A DNA stretch of 64,000 nt from the NCBI GenBank assembly GCA_037127255.1, contig JBANSL010000005.1:84961160-85025159 (forward strand). Reading direction: 5' to 3'. The stretch's first letter is position 1, and the number at the start of each line of letters is the position of its first letter. Position numbers and translations under genes: made by a program. This document shows, piece after piece, positions 10,156 to 23,300 of this stretch. The notes beneath the pieces are model-generated. The model had not been told where the DNA came from. It saw only the letters and a program-made list of their open reading frames with translations, and did no database searches. The DNA is from Persicaria tinctoria. Lineage: Eukaryota > Streptophyta > Magnoliopsida > Caryophyllales > Polygonaceae.

Positions 10156-11290
10156 TGTTTTAAATATATTTTAAATTAAAAATATTTGTTTAATTAAAAT
10201 GAAAATGAAATTTGATTTTTTCATCCTTTTTTCTTATTCTATATCTCTCTCACCCTAAATATCCATCCCATCAGTAAAGAGTTCATGATGGCTAGAGTGC
10301 AAACAACAAAGGGGATACCACGATCAAGGGTATATATATATATATGGTTGATGTGAACTCAAAAGATGTCTACGTACATCTGAAATGAAAGCACTCTTGA
10401 GAAATATCTTGAATGTCCAATCATAATTGACAGAGTAATTTTGAGTAAATTATATGCAAATCAAAAGAACAACTCTAGATGGCAAACTAATGCTTTATCA
10501 CAACAATCTTATTGGAACTAACCTCGCTTCCAAACCACTCTATACATGCAATGAAAAACTTCATGCTTCCATATACATCGATCAATACACCAAAAATTAA
10601 CTTGACCAGATTAACAAATTTTTTTTGGAATTAAGACATCCAATTAACGTCGTCCACTAATAAGCTGAGATAAAATATGTAGACCATAAAATTATGGGAG
10701 TCTAGGTATTTAGAAAACCAGGGATATGAATAAAGCACGTACTGCAAATGAAACTTTTGTGGAAGATTCTAGCAGAAGTGCAGAACCCAATAATGTATGT
10801 GTTAATTAAACTTATCCAACATTAATACCTCAAAACCTCTCATATCCTAAATTGGAGAAGAATTTTGCGATTGATGATTGAGAAATTTATGTGAAATTTT
10901 GTGATTGACGAGAGATTTGGTGAGATTTGATGGATTTTGAGAAAAATGCATATATTCGACAACATCATTGATACCACTCTATAGATTGAAGGAAAGAATA
11001 AAGATGGCGCACAAGCTCACACCGCTTTAAGAGGAAGAAGGGTCCGGACCTCTCTACATGCATGAGGGAATGGACAACGTACTCCCTTGTGCTCCATATA
11101 TATGTACATGTGGTGAAGAAGGAGGATCTTGTATAGGTGTTCGAACAGTTTTGTGAAGTCAAATACCCTCATGGCTATGCCATGACTTTGAGAAATAGGG
11201 TTATGGTTAGGGGAAAAAGATTTTATAGATTGTATGAAAATTTAATGAGAGAAAATTTAATGGATATACCTTAATGAGAGAAAATATATT
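10156..11290. other. Spacer with no recognised gene
   Basis: AT-rich, with a short TA run near 10331-10345. The 65-codon minus-strand frame at 10965-11162 matches no family I know. I see nothing else until the copia LTR. Confidence 0.5.
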
Positions 11291-11554
11291 TATGGACTAT
11301 ATAGTATATGTTCTACTCACATAAATACAGGGGTCATTTCTGTAATAAAAGGGAATAAAAGGGGTTTTTCTGTAATTGAAGTTAGAAGGTTGTTAGGAGG
11401 TTTGTTAGACGTCTGTTAGTGGGAAGGAGTATAAATTGAACTCCCTTGCTGTAACAGATTACTTCTTGATGAACAATTTGTTTCAGTTTCTTCTTAATAG
11501 CTCAATCATGGTTGTTCTTCATTGATTCCGAGCTCAATTTGATACATTTCTTCA
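11291..11554 (+). repeat. 5' LTR of the copia element
   Basis: It begins TATGGACTATATAG and ends TTTCTTCA. It contains GGAGTATAAATTGAAC, a probable TATA box of the element's promoter, at about 11428-11440. The next base starts the primer-binding site. Confidence 0.9.
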
Positions 11555-11664
11555 TGGTATCAGAGCGCAGGAATTGAAATCTGCGTTTAGAGAACTCGAT
11601 CCGAGTTCATCTGTTGCTTCCGCTTACGAATTTCGAGTTTTCTTCGTTTTTGGTGTTGACTGTC

Positions 11665-14600
11665 ATGGCAGGTCGTGGATCTCCATTGAATGGAAAGAGT
11701 TCGGGATCTGTTGCAGGTTCTGGCGCTGGCAGAGGTGCTCCTGGAGGTGCACCTCCTAATCCGAATCCGAACATTGGCCAAGCACCACCAATTCGTCCGA
11801 CGGCTCCACCTCCATTTGGAGGATTGCAGTTTGGAGAATTCAATCAGCAATTCAATGGAGCTCATATCAATCCCTTGTATCTGGCAAACTCAGATCATCC
11901 TAGTATGGCACTAGTTTCCACTTTGTTCAATGGTATGAACTTTACGAGCTGGAATAGGGGTGTTAGGATGGCGCTAGGTGCAAAGGTCAAACTAGGATTT
12001 ATATCTGGTGGTTGTGTGAGACCAGATGAGTCTAGTGATGACTATGAGAAGTGGATCCGCGCCGACTATATGGTCAGGTGTTGGATACTGAATTCCATGA
12101 CTAGTGAAATCAGTGAAAGTCTTATGTTTGTGCAATCATCCAAGGAACTGTGGGATGAGATTAAAGATCGATACTCTGAGTCAAATGATCCTCTGATATA
12201 CCAACTACATAAGGATCTTTGTAATTTGAGGCAAGAGAATCTGCTAGTAGGAGCTTATTACAACAAAATGAGACGCATCTGGGATGAGTTATAAATTCTT
12301 GAGGGAATCGCAGCTTGTGATTGTGGAATTATGTTGCAGTGCAGTTGTGGTGTGTTGAAAAAGATTGCAGAAAAGGAAACTAGGGCCAAGGTTATGCAAT
12401 TTCTTATGGGGCTTAATGATGGTTATGAGAACCTAACGAATAATGTTCTCACTAAGGATCCACTTCCTACAATCAACAAGGTATTTCAATTGGTTGTTCA
12501 GGTTGAAAGAGGTCGTGGTGCATCTACACTTCCTCCTAGTGATGCAGGTGCTCTAGCTGTGGGGAGAAACTTCTCAAACTCTGGAAAGCTAGAATCTAAA
12601 GGATCATTTGGACAAACATCTCAGCAAAAGCAATCTGTGTCTCCCTCATATGATCTGTCAAAGAGGGATTCTAAGAAGGCCAAGTATGACAGATTCTATG
12701 ATTTTTGCAAGGAAAAAGGGCATACCAAAGATTATTGCTTCAAGATTGTAGGGTATCCTGACTGGTTCAAAGGACCTCGTCCTACTGGAGATGGAAAGTT
12801 TGTTGCCAATGTGGAATATTCACAAGCAGATCACCCTCTTGAAGGCAATGGGAAGCCTGATCCATGCATGGTGAATGCCAAATATCAAGAGATTGTTAAA
12901 ATGATGAAGGGCAAGTAGAAAACTGAATGTTCTATGACTGATATGTCTACTGGACAGGAAGTGGTCAATTTTGCAGGTAAACTCAGTGCTTCCTTCCTTA
13001 TTGGCTCTCACAAGTCTGATGTGAGGGACTGGATTGTGGATTCAGGTGCTACTGACCACATTGCTTTTGATAAATCTATTTTCATTGATATGAAACATCT
13101 TGATAGACATATTATGCTTGGCTTGCCAGATGGAACTGCTAAGATTGTACAATGGGCTGGTATGGTTGGTATTTCTGATAATATAAAGTTAGCCAATGTA
13201 TTATATGTACCAGAGTTCAGACATAACCTCTTATCTGTTTCTAAGATCCTTAAGGATAGGAAACTGGAATTTAAGTTTGATGGAGTGTCATGTACCTTCC
13301 AGGACCTTACAACTAAGGGTCAGTTGCTGCAAGGACATGAAGATCAAGGACTATACAAGCTAAGAGCTGCAGACAGGAGTACTGATAGTTTCACTCATAC
13401 TGAGAATTGTAATGCTGTTGTCAGTTTACAGACTTTGCATTCTAGATTTGGTCATACATCTGTGTCAAAGATGAGACACATTGATGGTTGTAATAAGGAT
13501 GATATAGACAGTTTTTCTTGTGACATTTGTGCTATGACAAAACATCACAGATTGCCCTTTCAGAAAAGTGTCTCAATTGCTTCTACTTGTTTTGACTTGA
13601 TTCACATGGATCTATGGGGTCCATACAAGGTTCCTTATTTATGTGGATCCAAGTACTTTCTTACTATTTTGGATGACTGTAGCAGAACTACTTGGGTTTA
13701 TTTGTTGAAAAATAAATTCCAAGTATACAGAGTTATTTCTGAATTTCTGGCAATGGTTGAAACTCAGTTTCATAGAGGTGTCAAGATGATCAGATCTGAT
13801 AATGGAACTGAATTCACTCAGTCTTCTTGCAGAGATTTGTTTGCTGCTAAAGGAATATTGCATCAATGTTCTACTCCTGGTGTTCCACGGCAAAATGGAA
13901 GGGTAGAACGCAAGCACAACCATCTTATTGAAACAGCTAGAGCCATTAGGCTCCAAGCTGGCATACCTATAGAATTCTGGGGTGAATGTGTGCTAGGAGC
14001 CACACATTTGATTAATAAAATGCCGTCTCCCATTCTCCATTGGAAGACTCCATTTGAAACTTATATGAGTCGCCTCCAGATTATGCTAATCTCATAGTCA
14101 TTGGCTGCCTTTGTTTTGCTGAACTCAGTCCTACTTCATGTGACAAGATGGGTGTCAAAGCTAGGAAATGTGTTTTCCTTGGCTATCCACCAGGTCAGAA
14201 AGCCTATAAGGTTTTTGATTTGTCTACAAAGAAAATAGTTGTATGTAGACATGTCATATTTCATGAAAATGTATTTCCCTTTAAGGATGGCATACTACAG
14301 TCATCTCATAAGGATTGCAGGGTCTCCCTTCCTTTAGTAAATCCTGCTCATGTTCCTCCAGTGAATCCTATTGACAGTACTCTTGATTCATCTATGGGTA
14401 TTGGCCCTTTATCATCCCTTGAGTCAACTTCTTCTCTTGTTACACCTGGTCTTGATCGTCATGAGGATTCAGTCACCTCTCCTTCCTATGTATTTGATAC
14501 AGTTGACACTTCAGTTGACACTTCAGTTGGCAACACAGATCCTTCTCTCAGAGAAGCTTCAGTTTCAGTTCCCTCCACTAACAGTCACACTGAGATTGTC

Positions 14601-16334
14601 ACACAACATCAGTTGAATGACAAGCGACCTATTTGTAGACCAGCCAGATTACAGGAGTTTGTTTGTGGGAAATTGCCATCCAGAACATCTACTTCATCTG
14701 ACTCTCTTAGCCAGGTGTTTTCCATAATGAATATTAGAGATGCTTATCATCTCTCCTAGAGTTATGTGGCATCTCTCTTCAAGGTGCTCAGTGTTTTTGA
14801 GCCTCATTCTTACCATCGGGCCAAGGATTTGCCTGAGTGGCAGTTGGCAATGCAGAAAGAACTAGATGCTTTGGCATCTAATCATACTTGGGAACTGACT
14901 TCCCTTCCAAATGGCAAAAAGGCCATTGGATCCAAGTGGGTTTATAAAGTGAAATATAATCCTGATGGATCTGTAGAAAGGCTTAAGGCAAGGCTTGTTG
15001 CCAAGGGCTATAACCAAGTCAAGGATAAGGACTATAAAGACACATTCTCACCTGTGGCTAAGCTTGCCACTGTTCGAGCTATACTGGCTATTGCAGCTGC
15101 TAAGGATTGGAATTTGCATCAATTAGATGTAAATAATCCTTTTTTACATGGTTTTCTGGATGAAGAGGTATATATGATACCTCCTCCTGGCCTCAAGGTT
15201 CCACAAGGACAGGTTTGTAAGCTCACAAGATCATTATATGGGCTCAAACAAGCAAGTAGGCAATGGAATTTTGAGTTGACAAAATTCCTGGTTAAGTTGG
15301 GCTACATTCAGTCTAAGCATGACTATTCTTTGTTTGTTAAAGTATAGGGTTCCTGTATGACTGTTTCTTTAGTATATGTTGATGACATGTTGCTCTTGGG
15401 AAATTCTGATTCTGAAATTCTATCTACAAAAGTTGCTTTGCATGAAGCTTTCACCATTAAGGATTTAGGTGTTGCTCGATATTTTCTGGGAATGGAAATA
15501 TCTAGGAGCTCAGCTGGCATTCTATTGAATCAGATGAAATTTGTTCTTGATATTCTAAAAGATGCAGACATGATCAGTTGTAAGCCTACAGACTTTCCTA
15601 TGCAACATGGTGCAAGATTGACAGTTGATGGTGATGATGTTTTTCATGATCCTGAGAAATACAAGCGTATTGTGGGTAGGTTGCTCTATCTCACACTAAC
15701 TAGGCCTGATATCTCCTTTACAGTTCAACAATTGAGCCAATTCCTTCAACATCCATTGATATCTCACTGGAATTGTGTTCAGTACTTGCTAAGATACTTG
15801 AAGGGAAGTTTTAACTTCTCTCTTTTCTATCCTGCTACCTCTCCTATGGTTGTATCTGCTTACAGTGATGCAGATTGGGCTAAGTGTACCTTCACTAGTC
15901 GTTCCTTATCTGGTTATTGTGTCTTTCTTGGGTCCTCTCTTGTGTCTTGGAAGACAAAGAAGCAAAGAGTGGTCTCTAAGTCATCAACAGAAAGTGAATA
16001 TCGAGCCATGTCCTATGCTACAAGTGAGCTCATTTGGCTTACTGGCTTATTGGAGGATCTGCATATTGAAGTTCCTCTTCCAATCAAGCTTTTTTGTGAC
16101 AATAAATCTGCCCAACACTTGGCTGCTAACCCTGTGTTTCATGAGAAAACCAAACACATAAAGGTAGACTGTCATTTCATTCGAGAGCTTATACAAGATG
16201 GCTTCTTACAGACCTCACATGTGCCAACAACACTGCAGACAGCTGATATATTCACTAAGGCCTTGGGTGCTGCTCAACATAGATTTCTATGCTCCAAGCT
16301 TGGTCTTGTCCTTCCCTTGTCAAGTCCTGCTTGA
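11665..16334 (+). pseudogene. copia gag-pol polyprotein, disabled
   Basis: The start MAGRG matches MVGRG of the related gag at 7298. Domains in order are gag (about 11900-12300), a zinc knuckle (about 12696-12745), protease (DSGATDH, about 13040), gag-pre-integrase (LHSRFGH), integrase (DLWGPYK, DDCSRTTW, RSDNGTEF), RT ([29 protein letters not shown] at 15375) and RNase H (SDADW, SSTESEYRAM). Breaks are stop codons at 12292-12294 (TAA), 12916-12918, 14757-14759 and 15345-15347 (all TAG), and a frameshift between about 14090 and 14148. The first knuckle Cys is Tyr (YDFCKEKGHTKDYC). Confidence 0.9.
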
Positions 16335-16342
16335 GGGGGGGC

Positions 16343-16606
16343 TATGGACTATATAGTATATGTTCTATTCACATAAATACAGGGATCATTTCTGTAATAA
16401 AAGAGAATAAAAGGGGTTTTTCTGTAATTGAAGTTAGAAGGTTGTTAGGAGGTTTGTTAGACGTCTGTTAGTGGGAAGGAGTATAAATTGAACTCCCTTG
16501 TTGTAACATATTACTTCTTGATGAACAATTGGTTTCAGTTTCTTCTTAATAGCTCAATCATGGTTGTTCTTCATTGATTCCGAGCTCAATTTGATACATT
16601 TCTTCA
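16343..16606 (+). repeat. 3' LTR of the copia element
   Basis: Same length as the 5' LTR, with six substitutions seen by eye: CTAC/CTAT, GGGG/GGGA, AGGG/AGAG, TGCTG/TGTTG, CAGAT/CATAT, ATTTG/ATTGG. It is followed by ATATTTAATGAGAG, which repeats the 5' flank. Confidence 0.9.
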
Positions 16607-17135
16607 ATATTTAATGAGAGAAAATTTAATGGATATTTGATATATGAAGGAAATATATTTAATGGATAAAAAAATATTTATTTTCCCAAAAGCTTAAAAA
16701 AAATTGTATGAAAAAAAGGCGCTTTTAATGGCTTTCTTGCTAATAAACTTGGCTAAGTTGGAATCAAGGATGAAGGAGATCCACACCCCATAAGAGTCAT
16801 CCAATATATCATGTTTAACTTTCACCTGTATTTGGTGAATGAAAAGCTTCCCCAACCATGATCATTCTAGAACGAACTCTCCCAAAATCTCATACTCCTC
16901 GAATTTTGATAAATAGATAACGGTTGTTCAGAAGTATAATCGGAGACGTTCGAGTACTACCTTAATTAGATCATTTCTGACTCACAAACATATAACTAGT
17001 ACCTCTTTAGTTTTCACTATTGGAGATTTTTTTTTTAAATATATATTGGAAATGAAAGGAAAAAATCAAAACGTACGGAATCAATTCAAAACGTACTAGG
17101 CATCGAAAATGGCCTAAATTAATCGATAATTAATA
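16607..17135. other. Spacer downstream of the copia insertion
   Basis: AT-rich, with short repeats of the phrase GAGAAAATTTAATGGATA that are also present before the element (11240-11290). No gene seen. Confidence 0.5.
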
Positions 17136-17368
17136 CTCCCCCGTTCAACAAAACTTGACGTTTTACTATTCATGTACGCTTTTTTAGGAATTAAAAATTA
17201 TATAAAATATTGACTTTTTAAATAATTTTTTTTAACAATTTCGTAGTTATTATTAATAAGTACAAACTTGTTTAAAAAAAAAATTTAAATGAATATTTTA
17301 TATAATTTTTATCATTCTAAAAAAGCGTGCATGAATAGTAAACGACAAGTTTTGTTGAACGGAGGGAG
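17136..17368. mobile_element. Stowaway MITE
   Basis: Left end CTCCCCCGTTCAACAAAACT and right end AGTTTTGTTGAACGGAGGGA are inverted repeats, flanked by TA at 17134-17135 and 17369-17370. The interior shares TTTACTATTCATG / CATGAATAGTAAA with other family members. Length is 233 bp. Confidence 0.88.
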
Positions 17369-17370
17369 TA

Positions 17371-18154
17371 CTGAATACTCCTTATTTCTACACGAAAATA
17401 AAGGCCGGGCATTTAATTTATTTCTAAACGAAACCTTGTCTGAAAGTTGACATTCTCTCTAAACGACTTTAATTACTTGTATAAATAAAGTTTGCGTCTC
17501 TTTTAAAGTGACATATGATACGTACGTACGTATAGTAATATTTAGCATCATATATATTTTAGATTTATATTTTTTTAATATCACTTTCTTTTTTAAAAAA
17601 AAAATATGCCTGATGCTTCTAAACGTACGTACCCAATTTGTATTCATGCATATGAAGTTTGCACAACACAAAAATTATAAGTTGTAATTGTGGAGTCTAG
17701 TAAAAATTTTATGAAAAAGATATTTGCCTAGTTCAACGAAATTTTCCTATCTATACTTAATTAACCATGAACTTATGTAAAATAATAGAACATCAATTTT
17801 TCTTATAATCCGAAATAAGAGTCGTCTAACAGCGGTTTTTCCTAATCCCTAACTTGCCGCTATTTTAAAACTCTTAATCAAATGGTTGTCATAGAAAGTC
17901 ATTTTCGTAACTTGTGCAATATATATATTAGTTGAGATATACGTACGGAGTATAAAATTAAAGAATAAATTAATCATAAAAAGAACAATTCTAAGGTTTA
18001 CCAAGAGCATACATTGATTAATGCCATGTTAAATTAATTATGCGGTCAACATCTTGAATTTATCTTTAATTGGAACATAATTAATTTCAATTAGATTGTC
18101 ATGATCATCAATAATGTATGGATTGTTTCATTTATTGAGAAAAGAAGAAGATAA
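17371..18154. other. AT-rich spacer
   Basis: I see no coding sequence or element end. ACGTACGT phrases recur at 17521, 17622 and 17941 but do not form an array. Confidence 0.5.
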
Positions 18155-18185
18155 TTACCAAAAAGATAATGTTAATTACTTATAA

Positions 18186-18193
18186 GAAAAGCT

Positions 18194-18257
<64 letters not shown>

Positions 18258-19855
18258 CGAAAGAGAGAGATGGAGAACTGAATGAACAACTTGATTGATT
18301 ATTGCAAATTGCAATGAACAATTGCAGCATTTTATATACAACTTGCTCAACAAACTTTGACCACGTTTTAACTTTGCCTAATTGTAACAACTTGTTTTCA
18401 TAACAAGTAAACACTGTCAACAACCCTCTCAAGCTAGAGATCGGTACAATCCAAGCTTGAAGAGAATGTATTGATGTTGTGGTGCAAGCAAAATTTTAGT
18501 AAGAACATCAGCCAGATCATCTAAAGATGGAACATGAGCAAGATCAAGTAACCCATTCATGACCTTATCACGAGTAAAATGGCAGTCGACCTCAATATGT
18601 TTGGTGCGTTCATGAAAAACGGGATTTTTGGCAATCTGCATTGATGAGTGATTGTCACATAAGAGGGTGATAGGTTTGATTGAATCGACATCGAGTTCAT
18701 CGAGGAGGCTGACAAAGCCAAGTGATCTATGTTCCTGCATTTGCCATGGCGTGATACTCTGATTCAGAGAAACTTCGGGAGACCACATACTGCTTTTTCG
18801 ATTTTCCAACTAATGGATGAAGAACCAAGAAGGAGAATGAACCTAGTAACAGACCTGCGAGTCATAGGACATGCAGCGCAATAGGAATCAGAGAAAGCCT
18901 TTAGAACTAGGACATCACAGCTGTTCAAAAGTATGCCTCTGCCAGCAGTGTGCTTAACGTAAGAAGATTATGTAAGAGAACATCCTAATGAGGAGTTTGA
19001 GGGCTTTACATAAACTGACTTAAGGTTTGAACAAGATAGCTCAGATCAAACCGTGTGTTGGTAAGAGTGACTTTACCAATCAGAGTTCTGTAAGGGAAGG
19101 GGTCAAGCAAAGGATCTCCATCTATGCAATTCAATTTGAGGTGCAGAGGAAAATGAGTGGAAGCAGAATTTATCCAGATAAGAAGAAACCTCACTGAGCA
19201 AATCAGAAGTAAAAATGGATTGAGTCATAGCAATCCCATAGTCAAGATAAGAAACTTCAATTTAATCCCCATAAAATAGTGTAAGCGACACAAATCATTA
19301 ATACTAAAGGTCTTGTCAAGGAACTTCTTGAGGCCTTGAATATCTGTGTGATCAGTCCCAGTAATAAGGATGTTGTCAACATAGACGTACTGCAAGGATG
19401 GTGATGAGACTGGGACGACTTTTGATAAACAGAGAATAGTCATTTTTAGACCGAACAAATTGCAGAGATAACAGAGTAAAAGTGAGTTTGTGAAACCATT
19501 GCCTTGAAGCTTGCGACCATACAAGGACTTCTTGAGCTTGCAAACCATGTGAGAAGGATTTGGGATCCCTTCAAGCCTAACCATGTAAACATCGATTATG
19601 TAAATCACCATGAAGGAAAGCATTGTTCACATCTAACTGGTGAAGACCCCATTTTTGTAGCAACAACAAAAATTATAGTCCTAATGGCTATCATTTTGAC
19701 AAAAGGTGAGAAGGTATCATGAAAATCATTGCCCTCCTTTTTTATCTTTCTAGGCTGCCATCAGATTTCAACTTGACTTTGAAAACCCATCGACAACCAA
19801 CTGGTGTCCTTCATGGTGGCAATGGAACACAATAAATTTTGGCAATCATCGACAA
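18186..19855 (-). pseudogene. 5'-truncated copia remnant of a second family
   Basis: Minus-strand fragments encode copia RT (KLKKSLYGRK, QYVYVDNILITGTD, FSINDLCRLHYFMGIKL), the RT-RNase H linker (PYRTLIGKVTLTNTRFDLSY) and RNase H (LCDNHSSMQIAKNPVFHERT, KHIEVDCHFTRDKV, LADVLTKILLAPQHQ). The RT motif reads YVDN, not YVDD. A purine tract (CTAGCTTGAGAGGG) and an LTR starting TGTTGACAGTG (from 18421 downward) follow. The 5' half of the element is missing. The insert is bounded by a direct repeat AAAGATAATGTTAATTACTT (about 18163-18186 and 19858-19882). Confidence 0.85.
18197..18255. repeat. (TA)n microsatellite
   Basis: About 59 bp of uninterrupted TA at the LTR end of the truncated copia. It is self-complementary and likely variable in length. 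Confidence 0.95.
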
Positions 19856-20312
19856 CCAAAAGATAATGTTAATTACTTATAAGAGAGATGGAAATTTGGG
19901 GGTTTATAGGCCAATCCTCAAAATTTAGGAGAATGATCAAAATTTTGGCTAGAAGAGTGTACGGCCATGTCTTCTTCATCACAAAATTGGGATAATTTGA
20001 AGAGACGGCGCACAAAAAAGGAGTAGACGTACGGGAGTGGCATTTCTCGTGCGCGGGGCGCGTTCTTTCACAGGAAGGGTTTTACATAATTACACATTCA
20101 TAAGATAGTACTACTCCCCACATCCAAAATACATGCTAGCTGTTTTGACTTTTCATGTCCTTTATATGAATCGAGACGCCAAATGGTTTATCTACAGTTT
20201 TAAGTTTTAAAAGTTCAAGGGAGAAAATTAAACTTCAATTTTTTTAGGGGGGCTGACCTAGCTTTGAGCAAGAAAAGCACCGTATCAACGGTATCATGCT
20301 CTTGTTAGCAAG

Positions 20313-20320
20313 TATAAATA
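20313..20320 (+). promoter_or_regulatory. TATA box of the Gnk2-domain gene
   Basis: TATAAATA lies 75 bp upstream of the ATG at 20395, which fits a plant core promoter with a leader of about 45 bases. No other motif could be assigned. Confidence 0.6.
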
Positions 20321-20394
20321 CAGTACAATTTCGAGCATATAATTTGCAAGCTAATCGATCTTTAATGTAATTAATTAAAATTAATTAAACAAAC

Positions 20395-23300
20395 ATGTCT
20401 AAATCTCTAAATTTCCTTGTCATCTTCGTTGCCGTACTCCTCCAGCTTGCAAACCACGTCACTGCCGGCCAACCCACTGAACCCACATTCACGTACAAGT
20501 TCTGCAGACCCATATCGTACGGCAACTACACCGCCAACAGCACGTATGAGTCCAACCTCGAAGCCGTCATCTCCAATCTCCAGGCCCACGCCTCCGTGTC
20601 GTCCTTCTACGACACCAGCGCCGGCGACGGCGCTGACACGGTGTACGGCCAGTACTATTGCCGTGGCGATGTAAACACCAGCTTCTGCAGCGACTGCATC
20701 AAGGCGGCCTCCGTCGACGCCCTGAATTGCTCCAACGCAAGGGCCGCCATCATCTGGTACAAGGAGTGCACCCTCCGGTACAAGAACGAGTCCGTATTCG
20801 GTGTGCCGGAGGAGGACCTCACACTTAACTCGTACGCTATATTGAACATGACCGACCCGGAGACGTTCTCGCCGGTGCTGAACGAGACGCTGACGGGGCT
20901 CATAAAAGAGGCGGTGTCGGTCTCTGGGGGGTCCTCCAGCGTCAAGTACTTCGCGACTAATGCGACGGAATTGTCCGGTTTTGTGACGGCCTACTTTCTG
21001 GTGCAGTGCAGCCCTGACTTGAACGCGTCGCAGTGTGAGTCGTGCCTTCTCTTCGCCTCCGGCAAGATGAACACTTGCTGCGGGGAGTGGCCGCTCGCCA
21101 TTTATTCGTCGCCCCCTAGCTGCCAGGTGAACTACGACACTCGCGACATTTTCTACTTTACTCCCCCTGCCCCGCCACCGCCACCGTCTCCACCTTTGGA
21201 GTTTTTCACACCACCACCCCCTCGGCGGCCGCCTCCTCCTCCACCTCCTATGGCGACAATTTTGCCGGGGACACCGCCCTCTATGAATGGTACGTATAGA
21301 AACATCATTTATATTTGTTTGGATCTCCTCACAACAAAATTATTTAGAATATAATTATACTTTGAAAAAAAAATAAAAATTATAATCTTTTCGTTTATCA
21401 TTTACTATTCACGCACATTTTCTTAGAATAATAAAAAGTATATAAAATAGTAATTTTTTAATTAATTTATTTTAATATTCTCATACTTTTTAGTAATAAA
21501 TACTACGTATAATATTATTAAAAGAAATATTTTATATAGGTTTTATCACCTTAAAAAACGTATATGAATAGTAAAAATATATTTTAAAAAGATGATTAAA
21601 AAAATATTGTATATAGCTTTTTTAATTAATTTATTTTAATAATCTCATACTTTTTATCACCTTAAAAGACATTAAAAGTGAATGGATGGAGTATTTGTGT
21701 TTCATACACTTATATTTACATATCTATAAATTTTAGTATGAAAAAATATGTTTTAAATATATATATAACTAGTTTTATTATCCGCGATCTTCGCGAGTTT
21801 TTTATATGAATTTTATTATTCATGCACAAAAGAATGATATATTCTATTTATATTGATTAAAAGAATGATTCTATTAGTTTATATTTTTGTATTTTTTAAA
21901 ATAAATTTTTTCATGATAAAAATTTATAAACATGTTAATATAAGTGTATAATACAAATATATTTTTTAAATTTTATCTGAAGTAATATTCTTATACCTCA
22001 AATATATAATTTTATGGTGCACGAACTGGTGTATAAGATTGTTGTGGGAGATCCACACTGACGTTTAAAACATTTATTAAGGTCGGATGGCCTTATTAGA
22101 GCTACCCCAACAGCTTTGCTAAAATAGAGAAAATGAGAGATTTTAGAGAAAAAATCCACTCCCCCCCCCCCCCCAACAGCTTCTCTAAACTTATCTCTAA
22201 AATAGAGAAATTGATGGAGAGAGGTAAAAAATCTCTAAATTTGGAGGAAGAGAAGTTGATCTCTATAATTTAATGCTTATTTGTCCCTATATAGAATTTA
22301 ATGACACAACCCCACATTTTCACCCATAATATAGAAAAAAAATATAATTTCATATTTATTAGTAATAAAAATATAATTATTTTTAAAAGTTAATAAAAAA
22401 AAATGGATATGATTTGATATAATATATAAATTAATTATGTTAAATCAATATAGATAGATAAACAAAACATCATAATTCTATGTTAAATTTTATAAATAAA
22501 ATGGCATAATTAATTAATTAAGCAAATATGATCAATCACCAATCTAATTTCTAATAAAATATATATTAATCAATTGAAAATAATAAGATTAAATTTGAAT
22601 AATATTTTATCCAATTTTATGATAACTTTTATAGTAACAATCTAAATTTAATATTAATACCATTTAAAAATAAATATCAAATTTATCACTAGAGTTTGCT
22701 TTAAAAAAATATCATGTGAGAATATAATATTAATAAAAAAAATTAATATGTCGTGCAAGAGCATGAGTAATATATACTAGTTTACCGACAAATTTGAGGC
22801 TAAATGTTAGAATTAAGTTAAAATGAAGTTTTTAGAAATATAGAATTAAATATCTTTAATAAATGCATGTATTTATTATAGTCTTTGATAAATGTAAAAA
22901 TCTGTAAAATAGAGAAGTTGTTGGAGTTGGAGTGAATTTTTTTTAGAGATTTTGATATTTTAATCTCTATTTTAGAGATTTTTTACAAAAGTTGTTGGGC
23001 TTGCTTTTACGATTCCATACGGGTTTGCTTTTAAATCATATAATTATAAATAGTTTTATTTTGAAAGTAAGTTCATTTAATAATTAGAAAGTGATTTTCA
23101 AAAACATATTTATTTTTAATTTTAATTTTTTTCTGCATATATAAATATATAAATATAAATATTATATTTTTATCCGTTGTTATCTTATTTTTTAAAATAA
23201 AATAAATTAATCTATCTCTATCTAATTAGGATTTTACTAAAATATAAATAACATTTTCTTCATTTTCTTCTTATTTTATTCAAAATATAAATAATGTTAT

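Larger units (their letters stand above)
11291..16606 (+). mobile_element. Ty1/copia LTR retrotransposon, structurally complete
   Basis: LTRs of 264 bp (11291-11554 and 16343-16606) flank a gag-pol region in gag-PR-INT-RT-RH order. A primer-binding site TGGTATCAGAGC sits at 11555-11566, directly after the 5' LTR. The polypurine tract TTGAGGGGGGGC ends at 16342. The flanking sequence repeats ATATT (or ATATTTA if the LTR is taken to start at TGG). By eye the LTRs differ at six positions, so the insertion is young relative to its neighbours. The coding region is disabled, so it could move only with help. Confidence 0.95.

Noticed and set aside
13639..13956. Antisense open frame within the copia integrase
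   Set aside because: Shadow of the integrase coding sequence; no independent features.
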